From Anaerolineales bacterium (GTDB lineage: Bacteria; Chloroflexota; Anaerolineae; Anaerolineales; Villigracilaceae), in the NCBI GenBank assembly GCA_017985935.1, contig JAGNWT010000015.1:1-58699 (forward strand): DNA of 58,699 nucleotides, given 5' to 3'. The notes beneath the pieces are model-generated. The model did no database searches. It saw nothing but the letters and a program-made list of their open reading frames with translations, and was not told the origin of the DNA. The position numbers and the translations under genes were made by a program. This document shows positions 24,825-34,436 of this stretch, piece after piece. Each line of letters opens with the position of its first letter. Positions within the stretch are counted from its first letter, which is position 1.

Positions 24825-26261
24825 ATGGATAAAGAAACGGGCAGAAAGCCCGGTTTACATAAGAAGCACGTTGCCCGCCTGGAGCGGGAGCGACAGCAGA
24901 GCCGCCTGATCCTCTATGTTTTCATCGGCATCCTGGCCTCTGTGCTGCTCCTGTTGGCATACGGGTATCTCGACATTAAATACTTCCAGCTTCAGCGCCC
25001 GGTCGCCAAAGTGGGAGATGTTGAGATCACAGCGGGCGAATTCGAGGCGCGCGTGCGCCTTCAGCGCCAGCAGTTATTGATGCAATACAGCCAGTATTCG
25101 CAATACGGACAGATCCTCGGCATGGACGTGACCCAGCAATTGCAGGAGATCCAGACCCGTTTGGACAACAGCGAACTCACCGGGCAATCTGTTTTGGATC
25201 AAATGGTCGAAGAAGAATTGATCCGTCAGGAAGCTGCCAAACGCGGGATCGTCATCAGCGAAGAAGAACTGAACGGGATGATGCAGGACGCCTTCGGTTA
25301 CTACCCGAACGGCACCCCCACCCCGTCTGTCACTCCCACCGCCTTCACCATTCCCGAGGTTCCCGAGGAAGCGTTCACGATCGTGACAAAGACCCCGCTC
25401 CCCAGCCCGACCTCGGAATTCACCGCCACCCCCGAAGCCGCCGCAACCGCGGAAGCGCAGGCGACCACTACTGTTGATCCGCTCGCGACCAGCGTGCCGG
25501 TCACAGATACACCCGCGCCCACTGCCACCCTTGAGCCGACCGCGACCGCCACTGCGACGATCGAGCCGACCCTCTCTTCCACATCCACCCCGCTGCCGAC
25601 CGCCACGCCTTACACTCTGGAAGGCTACGAAACACAGGTCGCGGATGCCGCCCAAAGATTGGAAAAGCTCGGGATCGAGCAGGAGAACTACAAGTCTCTG
25701 TTCGAGATCCAGTTCCTGCGCAACAAGCTCATTGAAGAAATCACCGCCGACCTTCCCCGCTCAGAAGAACAGATCTGGGCCCGTCACATTCTGGTCGAAG
25801 ATGAGACCGTTGCCCTCAACCTGATCGAGCAGTTGAATAAGGGTGCCGACTTCGCCGAGCTCGCCAAGGCTCAGTCCACCGACACCGGTTCCGGCGCCAA
25901 TGGCGGCGACCTCGGCTGGTTCGGCAAGGGAGCCATGGTTCCCGAGTTCGAGACTGCCGCTTTTGCCCTCGAAAAACCCGGTGACTACACAACAACCCCG
26001 GTTCAAAGCCAGTTCGGCTTCCACATCATTCAGTTGATCGCGAAGCAGGACCGCCCGCTTTCCTCGACCCAATACGAGAATGCGAAGAACGCCGCCTTTG
26101 AAGAGTGGTTGGTCACCGCCCGCGAAGAATACGCGGTTGAGACTTTCGACCTGTGGACTCAGCACCTCCCCACCGAGCCGAACTTCGTGACCATCGCAAC
26201 CGAATCCGCCAGTGACCAGCTCACAGCGCGCGCCAAGGAAGCCACCGCCACACCGCAGTAG
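24825..26261 (+). CDS. membrane-anchored parvulin peptidyl-prolyl isomerase (SurA/PrsA-like)
   Basis: 478 residues from ATG 24825, set by an AAGGAG box; an upstream in-frame ATG at 24798 is rejected. Residues ~26-49 form a membrane anchor. A SurA-N-like helical domain follows from ~56 but is split by a ~105-residue Thr/Pro/Ala-rich linker (residues ~160-264), after which helices resume. The parvulin domain at ~319-407 has A-R-H-I-L-V, F-A-E-L-A-K, G-G-D-L-G-W-F and Q-F-G-F-H-I-I-Q-L. It probably folds exported proteins on the outer face of the membrane. Confidence 0.9.
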   Translation: MDKETGRKPGLHKKHVARLERERQQSRLILYVFIGILASVLLLLAYGYLDIKYFQLQRPVAKVGDVEITAGEFEARVRLQRQQLLMQYSQYSQYGQILGMDVTQQLQEIQTRLDNSELTGQSVLDQMVEEELIRQEAAKRGIVISEEELNGMMQDAFGYYPNGTPTPSVTPTAFTIPEVPEEAFTIVTKTPLPSPTSEFTATPEAAATAEAQATTTVDPLATSVPVTDTPAPTATLEPTATATATIEPTLSSTSTPLPTATPYTLEGYETQVADAAQRLEKLGIEQENYKSLFEIQFLRNKLIEEITADLPRSEEQIWARHILVEDETVALNLIEQLNKGADFAELAKAQSTDTGSGANGGDLGWFGKGAMVPEFETAAFALEKPGDYTTTPVQSQFGFHIIQLIAKQDRPLSSTQYENAKNAAFEEWLVTAREEYAVETFDLWTQHLPTEPNFVTIATESASDQLTARAKEATATPQ

Positions 26262-26310
26262 TCCAGCAGGGACGAAAGGCAAGAATCGTCTTTCCCCAAT
26301 CACCGAACTA

Positions 26311-26346
26311 AAAAGAAGCCCATCTCTTATCGAGATGGGCTTCTTT
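26311..26346. terminator. perfect bidirectional terminator
   Basis: A 15-bp perfect stem (AAAGAAGCCCATCTC with its complement, 26312-26326 and 26332-26346) with a 5-base loop and A/T ends lies between the convergent foldase and smc genes. Confidence 0.9.
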
Positions 26347-26380
26347 CATCTTTCCTACTTCATCCTTTATCTTTGAACTT

Positions 26381-29300
26381 CTATCCCCTCTTCAGCATAT
26401 CATCTGTGACCTGATCCAGCCGCAGGCTGATGATCTGGCTCGCAGAGTCGCGACCCATCGTCACACCGTAGATCACATCCGCGGCTTGCACGGTATTGCG
26501 GTTGTGCGTGATGATGATGAACTGCGTGTCCTTGCTCAGGTCCACAAGCAGATCGCGGAAGCGTCCAACGTTGGCTTCATCGAGCATCGCATCCACTTCA
26601 TCCATCACACAGACCGGGGTGGGTGAAACTTTCAACAGCGCGAAGACCAGCGCAATGGCGGTCAGACTGCGCTCGCCGCCCGAGAGCAATGCCAGCCCCT
26701 GCTCGCGGCGTCCAGGCAGACGCGCCTCGATCTCAATGCCGGTATCGACCAGATTCTCGGGGTCGGTCAATGCCAGCCGCGCAGACCCGCCGCCGAACAA
26801 ACGCACAAAGGTCTCGCGGAACTGCTTATCCACCGCATCGAAAGTGCGGACAAATTCCTGCTTGGTGATCTCATCCAACTCCGCAACCACCTGCTTCAGG
26901 TCGGCTTGAGCCTTGCGCAGATCTTCCACCTGCGCCTTCATAAAGGTGTAGCGTTCGCTCTCCTGCTCATACTCCGCTTTTGCATCCGGGTTGATCGGAC
27001 CCATGCGGCGCAGCATGGCGCGGTGATGGGTCAACTGCTCTTCGATCTCGGGCGCAAGTTCGGTCACCACCGGAAGCTGCTCCACCATGCCATCGAGCGG
27101 AAGCGGCACCGGACCTGATACATCATCGGCGTATTCGAACATCACCAGACCGAAGTCATCAGTGATCTTCTGATACAAATTATCCAGCGCTTCCTGCTTG
27201 CGAGTCTGCTCCAACTGCACCTGTCCAAAAGAACGCTCGGTGTTGGCGAAGACCCGCTGGGCGGTACCTTCGGCTTCCTGTAAACGCTTCTCTTCCTGCT
27301 CGGCGGTCTCCAGATCCCTTTCGACCGGGTCGATCAGCACCCGCATCTCTTCGATCTGCACATGCAGTCTTGATTCACCTTCCCGCAGGCGCGCCTTTTC
27401 ATGATCCAAACCAAGCAGCGATTGCTCGGCTTCCTGCAAACGTGAAGCCAGTTCCACGCGGCGCGCATCCAGCCGCATGATCTCCTTGGCGCGTTCTTCC
27501 TTCTTGGCGTTCGCGCCTGCCACGGTCTGCTCTGCCACCGCAACACGCGTGCCCCAGTACGAAGCCTGCTCTTGCAGTTCATCAGGTGAGATCTCCGCCA
27601 GTTTGGCGGCGGTTTCTTTTAATTGAGATTGCATATCAGCCGATCGATCCTCAACTTCAGATTGAGATTCGATCAACCGCTGCTGGATCGAAGCAGACTC
27701 CTGCGCCTCGGCTTCCAACTGTGTCAACTGGTTTTTCTGCCACTCCAACTGACGCTGCGCCGATTCAGACTCCAGCCCGGCCTGCTGCTCGGTCTCCTGG
27801 CATTCGCCCAATCGAACACGCGCCTCGCGCGCATCGGTCTCGAACTGAGCCAGCTCGCGCTGCGCCCCCGCCAATTGATTCGACAATCGTTCGACCAATT
27901 CATTTGACTCGGCGATGCGGGTCATCAACTCGCCCAAAGCGAATTCAAATTCCCGTTTGCGGCGCGGTCGGCTCAGAGCGGAGGAAGATGCGGTCTTGCC
28001 AGCGATGATCAAGCCGTCGCCGCGGAACACTTCCCCGCGCAGGGTCACCACACGCGCGTGGATCGGCAGGTTCTGGATCAATCTGCGCGCGGCATTTCTG
28101 TCACTCGCGATCAAAGTCTGCCCCAGCATCAGCCGCACTGCCCCGCTTAACTCCTCGGGAGATTTGACAAGCTCAGAAGCAACGCCGAGACAATCACCAT
28201 CGTTGGGGTTGCTCAGCGCAAGATTATTTCGTTCATCGAGCGGGAGCAAAGCCGCGCGTCCCGCGCCATCTGACTCGAGCAGACTCAACGCCTCTTCGAG
28301 TTGATTCGAATCCAGTAGGACCGCATCGAGGGTATCGCCCAGGGCGGCGGCAATGGCAGTCTCCAATTCAGCAGGGACATCCAAAGCCGCGCTCAACGCA
28401 CCGCGCGCGCCACTGAGTTTTGATTCGCGGGCTGCTTCCAAAAGGAAGCGTGCACCTTCAGCGTACCCAGCCAGTGATTGCTCGGATTGCTCGAGCACTT
28501 CAAGCTGAGCTTTCAACCGCGAGTGGTCAGACTCTTCCTTCGTGCGCTGTTCAAGCGCCTCGCGCCGCTGACGGTCAAGGCCAGAGACTTCATCCTTCTT
28601 GCGGATGACCCTGTCTTCCGCCTCTTGCAAAGTGAGCATCGCCTGCTCACGTGTGCCTCGGGCAGACTCGTACTGAAGTTTGGTCTTTGCCAAAAGGGTT
28701 TCGCCGTTCGAGATGGCGGTTTTGGTCTGCTCGATCTTTTGGTTTTGAGATTCGATACGCGACTTCAATTCATCCAGACGGGCATTATTTTCTGCACGCT
28801 GCTGACTGAGCGCCTCGATCTGATTACGGATCTGCGCGAGCTGCTCTTCCAACTCCGCGCGGTCAGACTGGCGGGAATGCAGTGAGTTCTGCGCGTTCGC
28901 CAATTGAGACTTCGCCTCTTCGTACTCGCTGAGAATGCGCGCGGCATCCTGCTCCGCTTCGCCAAATCGGTCGTTGGCGAGATGCAGTTCATCTGCTGCG
29001 TGTTCCTGATCGGAAAGCAGGGAAGCCTGGGTATTGGTCAATGCGCGACGGCGTTCTTCGAGCACCGCCAATTCGCGGCTGATGGCTTCACGCTGGTTAT
29101 GCAGTTCCGCCGACTGACGATGCCAGCCGCTGAGTTGAGCGCGCAGACCCGAGAGTCTCTCTCGGAAGGCGGCATACTCCGCCTGTGCATTTTCATGCAC
29201 CTGGCGCGCCTCACGCACGCGGATTTCCTGCCCGCGCACTGCTTCGCGGATATCGGTCAGGTCACGCTGGGCACGATGCCAGTGATAGCCATACCACTCG

Positions 29301-29986
29301 CGCAGGGTGACCTTCATGTCTGCCTGCACGCGGGCAAAATCAATGGCGCGTTTCGCCTGCCGCTCCAAACTGCGGATGCGCGGTTCGAGTTCCGCCATGA
29401 TGTCGAGCACGCGCTCGAGATTTCTTTCTGTGTCGTCGAGGCGCTTGAGGGCATCGTCACGGCGGGAGCGGTACAAGCCCACGCCCGCGGCTTCCTCGAA
29501 CAAGCGGCGACGGTCATCGGCTTTCAATGCCAGCGAGGCGTCCACCAATCCCTGACCGAGGATGGTGTAAGTGCGTTCGCTCAAGCCAGCCTGCGCCAGC
29601 AGTTCATTCATCTCACGCAGGCGGACGTGCTGACCGTTGATGAGGTAATCGTTGTGACCGTCGCGATGCGCGGCGCGTGAAAGCGCCACCTCGGAAAAAT
29701 CCACGGGCAGCCATTGGGCGGTATTGTCAAAGGTGATGGTGGCTTGTGCCATGCCAGCCCGCGCGCGATGCTCGGAGCCGGAGAAGATCATGTCCTCGGT
29801 CTTTTTTCCGCGCAGCAGGGTATAGGATTGTTCACCCAGCACCCAGCGCAGCGAGTCGGCGATGTTCGATTTGCCCGAGCCGTTCGGACCCACGATGGCG
29901 GTAATTCCGCTCGCGAATTCAAAGACCGTGCGCGAGGCAAAAGTTTTATATCCTTGCAGTTCGAGTGATTTTAGGCGAAGAGGCAT
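26381..29986 (-). CDS. smc: chromosome segregation protein SMC
   Basis: 1201 residues with the full SMC plan: Walker A G-P-N-G-S-G-K-S-N near residue 34, a long coiled coil, a hinge at roughly 510-660, a second coiled coil, and the C-terminal head with signature L-S-G-G-E-R-S-L-T and Walker B V-C-V-M-D-E-V-D-A. It forms the condensin-like ring with ScpA and ScpB, which are not in this window. It lies 37 bases downstream of rnc in the same operon. The rnc-smc pairing is common in bacteria. Confidence 0.97.
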   Translation of the reverse strand: MPLRLKSLELQGYKTFASRTVFEFASGITAIVGPNGSGKSNIADSLRWVLGEQSYTLLRGKKTEDMIFSGSEHRARAGMAQATITFDNTAQWLPVDFSEVALSRAAHRDGHNDYLINGQHVRLREMNELLAQAGLSERTYTILGQGLVDASLALKADDRRRLFEEAAGVGLYRSRRDDALKRLDDTERNLERVLDIMAELEPRIRSLERQAKRAIDFARVQADMKVTLREWYGYHWHRAQRDLTDIREAVRGQEIRVREARQVHENAQAEYAAFRERLSGLRAQLSGWHRQSAELHNQREAISRELAVLEERRRALTNTQASLLSDQEHAADELHLANDRFGEAEQDAARILSEYEEAKSQLANAQNSLHSRQSDRAELEEQLAQIRNQIEALSQQRAENNARLDELKSRIESQNQKIEQTKTAISNGETLLAKTKLQYESARGTREQAMLTLQEAEDRVIRKKDEVSGLDRQRREALEQRTKEESDHSRLKAQLEVLEQSEQSLAGYAEGARFLLEAARESKLSGARGALSAALDVPAELETAIAAALGDTLDAVLLDSNQLEEALSLLESDGAGRAALLPLDERNNLALSNPNDGDCLGVASELVKSPEELSGAVRLMLGQTLIASDRNAARRLIQNLPIHARVVTLRGEVFRGDGLIIAGKTASSSALSRPRRKREFEFALGELMTRIAESNELVERLSNQLAGAQRELAQFETDAREARVRLGECQETEQQAGLESESAQRQLEWQKNQLTQLEAEAQESASIQQRLIESQSEVEDRSADMQSQLKETAAKLAEISPDELQEQASYWGTRVAVAEQTVAGANAKKEERAKEIMRLDARRVELASRLQEAEQSLLGLDHEKARLREGESRLHVQIEEMRVLIDPVERDLETAEQEEKRLQEAEGTAQRVFANTERSFGQVQLEQTRKQEALDNLYQKITDDFGLVMFEYADDVSGPVPLPLDGMVEQLPVVTELAPEIEEQLTHHRAMLRRMGPINPDAKAEYEQESERYTFMKAQVEDLRKAQADLKQVVAELDEITKQEFVRTFDAVDKQFRETFVRLFGGGSARLALTDPENLVDTGIEIEARLPGRREQGLALLSGGERSLTAIALVFALLKVSPTPVCVMDEVDAMLDEANVGRFRDLLVDLSKDTQFIIITHNRNTVQAADVIYGVTMGRDSASQIISLRLDQVTDDMLKRG

Positions 29987-30023
29987 TGTCTGTTTTCGAT
30001 TTCCAATTTTGGATTTGCGATCT

Positions 30024-30731
30024 TTATAAAATTCCCAGGTTCTTTAGCGCGTCTTGAGCGGCGGACTGTTGAGCCAGGCTCTTGCTCGTGCCTGAACCCC
30101 TGCCCATTATTTCGCCCATGATCTCCACGACCACCTCAAAGACCGCCGCGTGATCGGGTCCGCTTTTGCCGACCTGCCGATAAAGAGGCGAGCCTTTTTT
30201 CTGTCCTTGTGTCCATTCCTGCAGTTGGCTCTTCGGGTCGTGGATCTCGTTCAGGATGGATTCTCGCGCACCCTCAAAGATGGGGATGACGAACGCATCG
30301 ACCGCACCGAGATTTGAATCCAGATACAAAGCGCCGACCAGCGCTTCGAAAGCCGACCCAAGCAGATTGTCACGGTCTTGACCGCCCGAGGCTGCCTCTC
30401 CCCTGCCGAGCCGCAGAGCGCTTCCCAGATCCAGCCTGCGCGCAAACCTGGCGAGCTGTTCATTGCGGACCAGCGCCGAGCGGATCTTGGTCAGGTCGCC
30501 TTCGGGCAGTTCAGGAAAGCGGTTGAAGACCCACGCGCCCGCCACAAAATCCAACACGGCATCGCCGAGGAATTCGAGGCGTTCGTTATCTTCCAATACT
30601 TCAGGATTCTCATTGAAGTAGGAACGATGGGTCAGCGCCCGTACCAGCAGGGATAAATTTGAAAAGGACAGACCCAGCCTTCGGCTGAGTTCGGATGCGG
30701 TTTCCACATCCCGTGAATTGTGATGAGCCAT
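30024..30731 (-). CDS. rnc: ribonuclease III
   Basis: 235 residues. The RNase III domain has the signature N-E-R-L-E-F-L-G-D-A-V-L with catalytic E53/D57-type residues, and G-S-A-F-E-A-L-V-G-A-L-Y-L-D. The double-stranded RNA-binding domain occupies ~160-235 (K-S-Q-L-Q-E-W-T-Q, ending A-A-Q-D-A-L-K-N-L). It processes rRNA precursors and other duplex RNAs. The 159 bases upstream (30732-30890) separate it from a divergent AKR gene and contain only weak promoter-like boxes. Confidence 0.96.
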   Translation of the reverse strand: MAHHNSRDVETASELSRRLGLSFSNLSLLVRALTHRSYFNENPEVLEDNERLEFLGDAVLDFVAGAWVFNRFPELPEGDLTKIRSALVRNEQLARFARRLDLGSALRLGRGEAASGGQDRDNLLGSAFEALVGALYLDSNLGAVDAFVIPIFEGARESILNEIHDPKSQLQEWTQGQKKGSPLYRQVGKSGPDHAAVFEVVVEIMGEIMGRGSGTSKSLAQQSAAQDALKNLGIL

Positions 30732-30839
30732 TGTAGGGAACCTCCCGGAACTCAGGGAGCGCCAAACCCCTCCCCATTCAGAGTCTCGCGTTCCATCAGT
30801 TCCAAAATTTTAGCGGGCTGAATTGTAACCTGAATTTTT

Positions 30840-30866
30840 TTGAGAAGTGGTTTTTTAAGATAAAAT
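30840..30866 (+). promoter_or_regulatory. weak candidate promoter for the second aldo/keto reductase
   Basis: TTGAGA (30840-30845) and TAAAAT (30861-30866) are spaced only 15 bases apart, shorter than optimal. An AGGAGG box (30881-30886) follows before GTG 30891. Confidence 0.3.
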
Positions 30867-30890
30867 CGGGGAGTTATTTCAGGAGGCATT

Positions 30891-31835
30891 GTGACCGAAG
30901 TCAGCAGCGAGACCAGATTTTTGCACGCCATCGAACTGGGGTTGGGCGCATGGCAATGGGGTGACCGGGTGGTTTGGGGATACGGTCAGACACATACCGA
31001 CAAGGAAATTCGCGAACTATTCAACGCATCTCTGAGCCTGGGCATCCGCTTTATTGATACGGCGGAGATCTACGGCTCTGGATATTCTGAAAGATTATTA
31101 GGTCAGTTACTCAAAGAGATCGATCAGCCTGTGCTGGTGGCTACAAAGTTCTTCCCGTGGCCGTGGCGGCTGACAAAGGGATTTGTTCCCCGCGCGCTGA
31201 AAAGCAGCCTCGAGCGCATGGGTCTGGAATCGGTGGACCTGTATCAGGTTCACTGGCCTTCGCCGATCATGAGCCCTGAAACCATGATGGAGGGCATGGT
31301 GGAATGTGTGAAACGCGGATGGACCCGCACGGTGGGGGTTTCCAACTTTGGTGAGAAGCGCATGCTTCGAGCCTATTCCACGCTTGCCCAGCATGGAATT
31401 CCGCTGGCATCCAATCAGGTGCATTACAGCCTGCTCAGCCGTGAAGTGGAAAAGAACGGCACACTCGCACGCTGCAAAGAATTGGGCATCCGCCTGATCG
31501 CCTACTCCCCACTTGAAAAAGGTCTGCTTTCAGGGAAATACTCTTTGGAGAATCCTCCGCCCGGCGTGCGAGGATCGCAATATGCCGAAATGCTTAAGAA
31601 ACTTCCACCGATCCTCAAGTTGATGCAGGAGATCGGGTTGAATCATGGAGACAAGACCATCGGTCAGGTGGCGCTCAATTGGTTGATCTGCAAAGGTGCG
31701 CTGCCAATTCCCGGCGCGAAGAACATAAAACAAGCCGAACAGAATGCAGGCGGCGCGGGCTGGCGAATGACAGAAGAGGAAGTATCCAAGCTGGATGAAG
31801 CCACAGATAACTTCCGCGAGTACACCAAAAAATAA
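30891..31835 (+). CDS. aldo/keto reductase
   Basis: 314 residues from GTG 30891 (AGGAGG upstream). The catalytic set is visible: F-I-D-T-A-E-I-Y, V-A-T-K-F, and V-H-W-P-S-P. The W-Q-W-G-D start and the P-I-P-G-A-K-N cofactor loop near the C-terminus agree with AKR families that use NADPH. It differs clearly from the other AKR in this window (14660-15493). Substrate unknown. A small zinc-ribbon gene follows after 3 bases. Confidence 0.92.
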   Translation: MTEVSSETRFLHAIELGLGAWQWGDRVVWGYGQTHTDKEIRELFNASLSLGIRFIDTAEIYGSGYSERLLGQLLKEIDQPVLVATKFFPWPWRLTKGFVPRALKSSLERMGLESVDLYQVHWPSPIMSPETMMEGMVECVKRGWTRTVGVSNFGEKRMLRAYSTLAQHGIPLASNQVHYSLLSREVEKNGTLARCKELGIRLIAYSPLEKGLLSGKYSLENPPPGVRGSQYAEMLKKLPPILKLMQEIGLNHGDKTIGQVALNWLICKGALPIPGAKNIKQAEQNAGGAGWRMTEEEVSKLDEATDNFREYTKK

Positions 31836-31838
31836 TCC

Positions 31839-32075
31839 ATGAGTGAAAGCGCTCTTCAGAAATTCTTCAAGTCAATATTGGGGAAGTCTCTATCCGCGGA
31901 TATGGAAGCTGAGTCACGCTTGTGGATGATGCAATGCCCGGAATGTAAATTTGAGCGCTCGGTCTGGGAACTGGGGGGAGTGCGCTGGAAAGCAGCGGGA
32001 AATCCGCGCAAGTTCATGCTTTGCCCGAACTGCGGCAAAAAGGTCTGGATGCTGGTTTACAAAAAAGAGCGGTGA
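31839..32075 (+). CDS. small zinc-ribbon protein, unknown function
   Basis: 78 residues with C-P-E-C near residue 32 and C-P-N-C-G-K near 62, forming a zinc ribbon, and a Trp-rich segment between them (W-E-L-G-G-V-R-W). It starts 3 bases after the AKR stop and is likely co-translated. The family is not recognised. It ends 13 bases from the convergent HD gene, with no terminator between. Confidence 0.7.
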   Translation: MSESALQKFFKSILGKSLSADMEAESRLWMMQCPECKFERSVWELGGVRWKAAGNPRKFMLCPNCGKKVWMLVYKKER

Positions 32076-32088
32076 GCAGACTGCGGAC

Positions 32089-32931
32089 TCAGGCATGCTC
32101 CACATCAAAGACATGGGAATGCATGTTCGCGACCCATTGTTTGCCGTCTTCGGTCAGCCGCAAATATTGAAGAGCATCCTGAATATATGGGTTGACGCTC
32201 TTCCAATAAAAAGACGCGTAGCTTTTTCGGAGATCGTTGGGAGATTTGTATCCGAATCTTTCATTTGCACCCAACTCTTGAAATTCATAGAATAAAGCTG
32301 GAGCCTTTCGTAAATAATCCGGGTCGCCCAGCTGACCGATAAAATCCGCCGCGCGGACCAAACCGCCCAGCCCTTTTGTATCTTTATACATCTCGCCGGA
32401 TGGAGAAGGGAAACGGGTCATCTCAATATACGACGCGATCAGATCGGCATCGAGCAGTTTTGTCATATCTTGAAGCAGACCGGTGCCAAAGCGTTCCTTC
32501 ACAAACAACTTGCTGCGATTGACATGATACGGGGTCAGTGCCACATCAGTCCCTTCGGGCGAAACGTACACCAACTCATCCCCCACTCCTGTGGCGAACA
32601 TATCCTTCGTATCGTTCCTGCACACCCCTTTGACATATCCAATGTCATGACACAGCACCGCGATCATAAAATGCATCCAATCGCGGGGAGTGATGCCGCC
32701 TTCACGCAAATGCTTGCCTTCGATGATCGCCTGCCCAGCGAGAGAGACCATGATGGTATGGTCCACATCATGATAGAGCGCATCGGAGTTGGCAATGTTC
32801 TCCAAGGCCAGCCTTCCACACCAGCTAACGATCCGCCCAAAGTCTGAGTTTATGTCGCCGTAGGTCCGATGGTACACGGTGCGCAGCTGCTCAACGAACA
32901 TATCAATTGTAAGTTCCTGCCAGTTAATCAT
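32089..32931 (-). CDS. HD-domain metal-dependent phosphohydrolase
   Basis: 280 residues from ATG 32931. The frame continues to 33174, but that part overlaps the divergent DUF3592 gene and has no coding character. HD motif: Y-H-D-V-D-H-T-I-M-V, then V-L-C-H-D-I-G-Y-V-K. The motif set and layout resemble cyclic-nucleotide or nucleotide phosphohydrolase HD proteins. A GAGG box precedes the start. The substrate is unknown. Confidence 0.85.
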   Translation of the reverse strand: MINWQELTIDMFVEQLRTVYHRTYGDINSDFGRIVSWCGRLALENIANSDALYHDVDHTIMVSLAGQAIIEGKHLREGGITPRDWMHFMIAVLCHDIGYVKGVCRNDTKDMFATGVGDELVYVSPEGTDVALTPYHVNRSKLFVKERFGTGLLQDMTKLLDADLIASYIEMTRFPSPSGEMYKDTKGLGGLVRAADFIGQLGDPDYLRKAPALFYEFQELGANERFGYKSPNDLRKSYASFYWKSVNPYIQDALQYLRLTEDGKQWVANMHSHVFDVEHA

Positions 32932-33027
32932 GATCGCCTGCCTCGGTGTAAAATGGATAAGATTTAGAAAGTTTACCAGAAGAAAAAATGGATTCAGAAA
33001 AATCTTTATCAAATTTAGGAGGTAGTT

Positions 33028-33453
33028 ATGGACATCACTTATTTGATTGGCGGACTTGGAATCGTGGGCAGTATTCTGGCTGCCATTTGCACGGCCGTCG
33101 TTCCTTTGCTGATTCTGGGCGGGGTTGGATACTATCTTTACGATCGCAATAAGAAAAGCATGGCGTACCGCCAATCAACACAAAATTGGCCGAACACCAC
33201 AGGCACAGTCCTTGTTTCAACCACTCGATCCAAAACCAGCGGACGGAGCAGAACCACTTATCCTGTGGTGGTCTATCAATACACGGTGGATGGGAAGTCC
33301 TTTCAATGCCAGACCATTAAAGCCGGCGAGCAATATCTTAATGTGCGACTCATGGGGCAGGTTCAGGAAACGGTCAACCGCTACCCAATCGGTTCAAACG
33401 TGACCGTGTACTACAATCCGTCCAACCCGGCCGAAGCATTCCTGGAAAAATAA
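33028..33453 (+). CDS. DUF3592 membrane protein
   Basis: 141 residues. Hydrophobic segments at ~1-35 give one or two helices, followed by W-P-x-T-x-G-T-V, a Ser/Thr-rich loop, and Y-P-V-V-V-Y-Q-Y-T-V-D-G then V-T-V-Y-Y-N-P-S-N-P, the DUF3592 pattern. Function unknown. AGGAGG precedes the ATG. miaA follows 9 bases downstream. Confidence 0.85.
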   Translation: MDITYLIGGLGIVGSILAAICTAVVPLLILGGVGYYLYDRNKKSMAYRQSTQNWPNTTGTVLVSTTRSKTSGRSRTTYPVVVYQYTVDGKSFQCQTIKAGEQYLNVRLMGQVQETVNRYPIGSNVTVYYNPSNPAEAFLEK

Positions 33454-33462
33454 AAAAGCCTG

Positions 33463-34389
33463 ATGACTTTAAAGCCGCCGCTTATCCTCATTGTTGGCCC
33501 TACCGCAGTCGGAAAGACCGAGCTTGCCATACAACTTGCCGAACGGTTGAATGGTGAGGTCATCTCAGCAGATTCGCGTCTCTTCTATCGCGGCATGGAT
33601 ATTGGCACGGCCAAACCATCACAAGAAGAGATGGCGCGCGTTCCTCATTACCTGATCGATATCGTTGAGCCGGACCAAACCTTGAGTTTGGCGGTCTTTC
33701 AGCAAAAAGCAAAAGAGATCATCGCCAATATCCATGCGCGAGACAAGCTCCCTTTTTTGGTAGGCGGCACGGGACAATATGTTCGCGCGGTGACACAAGG
33801 CTGGACCCCGCCAGAGGTTGAGGCCGATGACAGACTTCGAACCGAGCTTGAGAAGATGAAGGAAGAGCACGGTCACGAATGGCTACACGCCAAACTAAAA
33901 ACCCTCGACCCTGAAGCAGCAGACAAGATCGATGCGCGAAATGCGCGGCGGACGGTGCGGGCTTTGGAAGTCATTCTCAGCACAGGCAGAAAGTTCTCTG
34001 AGCAGCGCGGTCAAAGCGACTCCCCTTACCACCTCATCACCATTGGGTTGACCCGTCCGAGGGAAGAGTTATATCAACGAGTGGATCAACGCATCGATGC
34101 CATGTTTGCGAATGGATTCGTGGACGAGGTGAAAGGTCTGCTCGAGAAGGGCTTCGCCGCTGACCTGCCAAGCATGTCGGCCATTGGATACCGGGAATGC
34201 GTCAAAGTGATAAAAGGCGAATTAACGGTGGAACAGGCAAAGGTCGAGATGAGACGCGTAACAAGGGTCTTTGTCCGCAGGCAGGCGAACTGGTTCAAAG
34301 AGTCCGACCCGGGCATCCAGTGGTTTCAAATGCGGGATGGAATCAACGCAGAGATCGAAAAATCCATCCGCCGTTTGGTTGACTTTTGA
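33463..34389 (+). CDS. miaA: tRNA dimethylallyltransferase
   Basis: 308 residues with P-loop G-P-T-A-V-G-K-T-E-L, I-S-A-D-S-R-L-F-Y-R-G-M-D-I-G-T-A-K-P, and F-L-V-G-G-T-G-Q-Y. MiaA transfers a dimethylallyl group to A37 of tRNAs that read codons starting with U. No hfq or mutL is adjacent. The end of the gene contains the -35 of the next promoter. There is little space for a ribosome-binding site beyond the end of DUF3592. Confidence 0.95.
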   Translation: MTLKPPLILIVGPTAVGKTELAIQLAERLNGEVISADSRLFYRGMDIGTAKPSQEEMARVPHYLIDIVEPDQTLSLAVFQQKAKEIIANIHARDKLPFLVGGTGQYVRAVTQGWTPPEVEADDRLRTELEKMKEEHGHEWLHAKLKTLDPEAADKIDARNARRTVRALEVILSTGRKFSEQRGQSDSPYHLITIGLTRPREELYQRVDQRIDAMFANGFVDEVKGLLEKGFAADLPSMSAIGYRECVKVIKGELTVEQAKVEMRRVTRVFVRRQANWFKESDPGIQWFQMRDGINAEIEKSIRRLVDF

Positions 34390-34407
34390 TTCTCGATTGT
34401 ATATACT
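34379..34407 (+). promoter_or_regulatory. sigma-70-type promoter for the acyl-CoA ligase gene
   Basis: TTGACT (34379-34384) and TATACT (34402-34407) are 17 bases apart. The -35 lies in the last codons of miaA. A ~24-base leader with AAGGAGGAG precedes ATG 34437. Confidence 0.75.
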
Positions 34408-34436
34408 TCATGCAAACTCTGAAGGAGGAGTAATCT

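Noticed and set aside
28904..29680. 258-codon plus-strand open frame
   Set aside because: Antisense to the coiled-coil part of smc, no ribosome-binding site or family features.
32932..33174. N-terminal extension of the HD protein
   Set aside because: It overlaps the divergent DUF3592 gene, and its translation has no family features; ATG 32931 is better.
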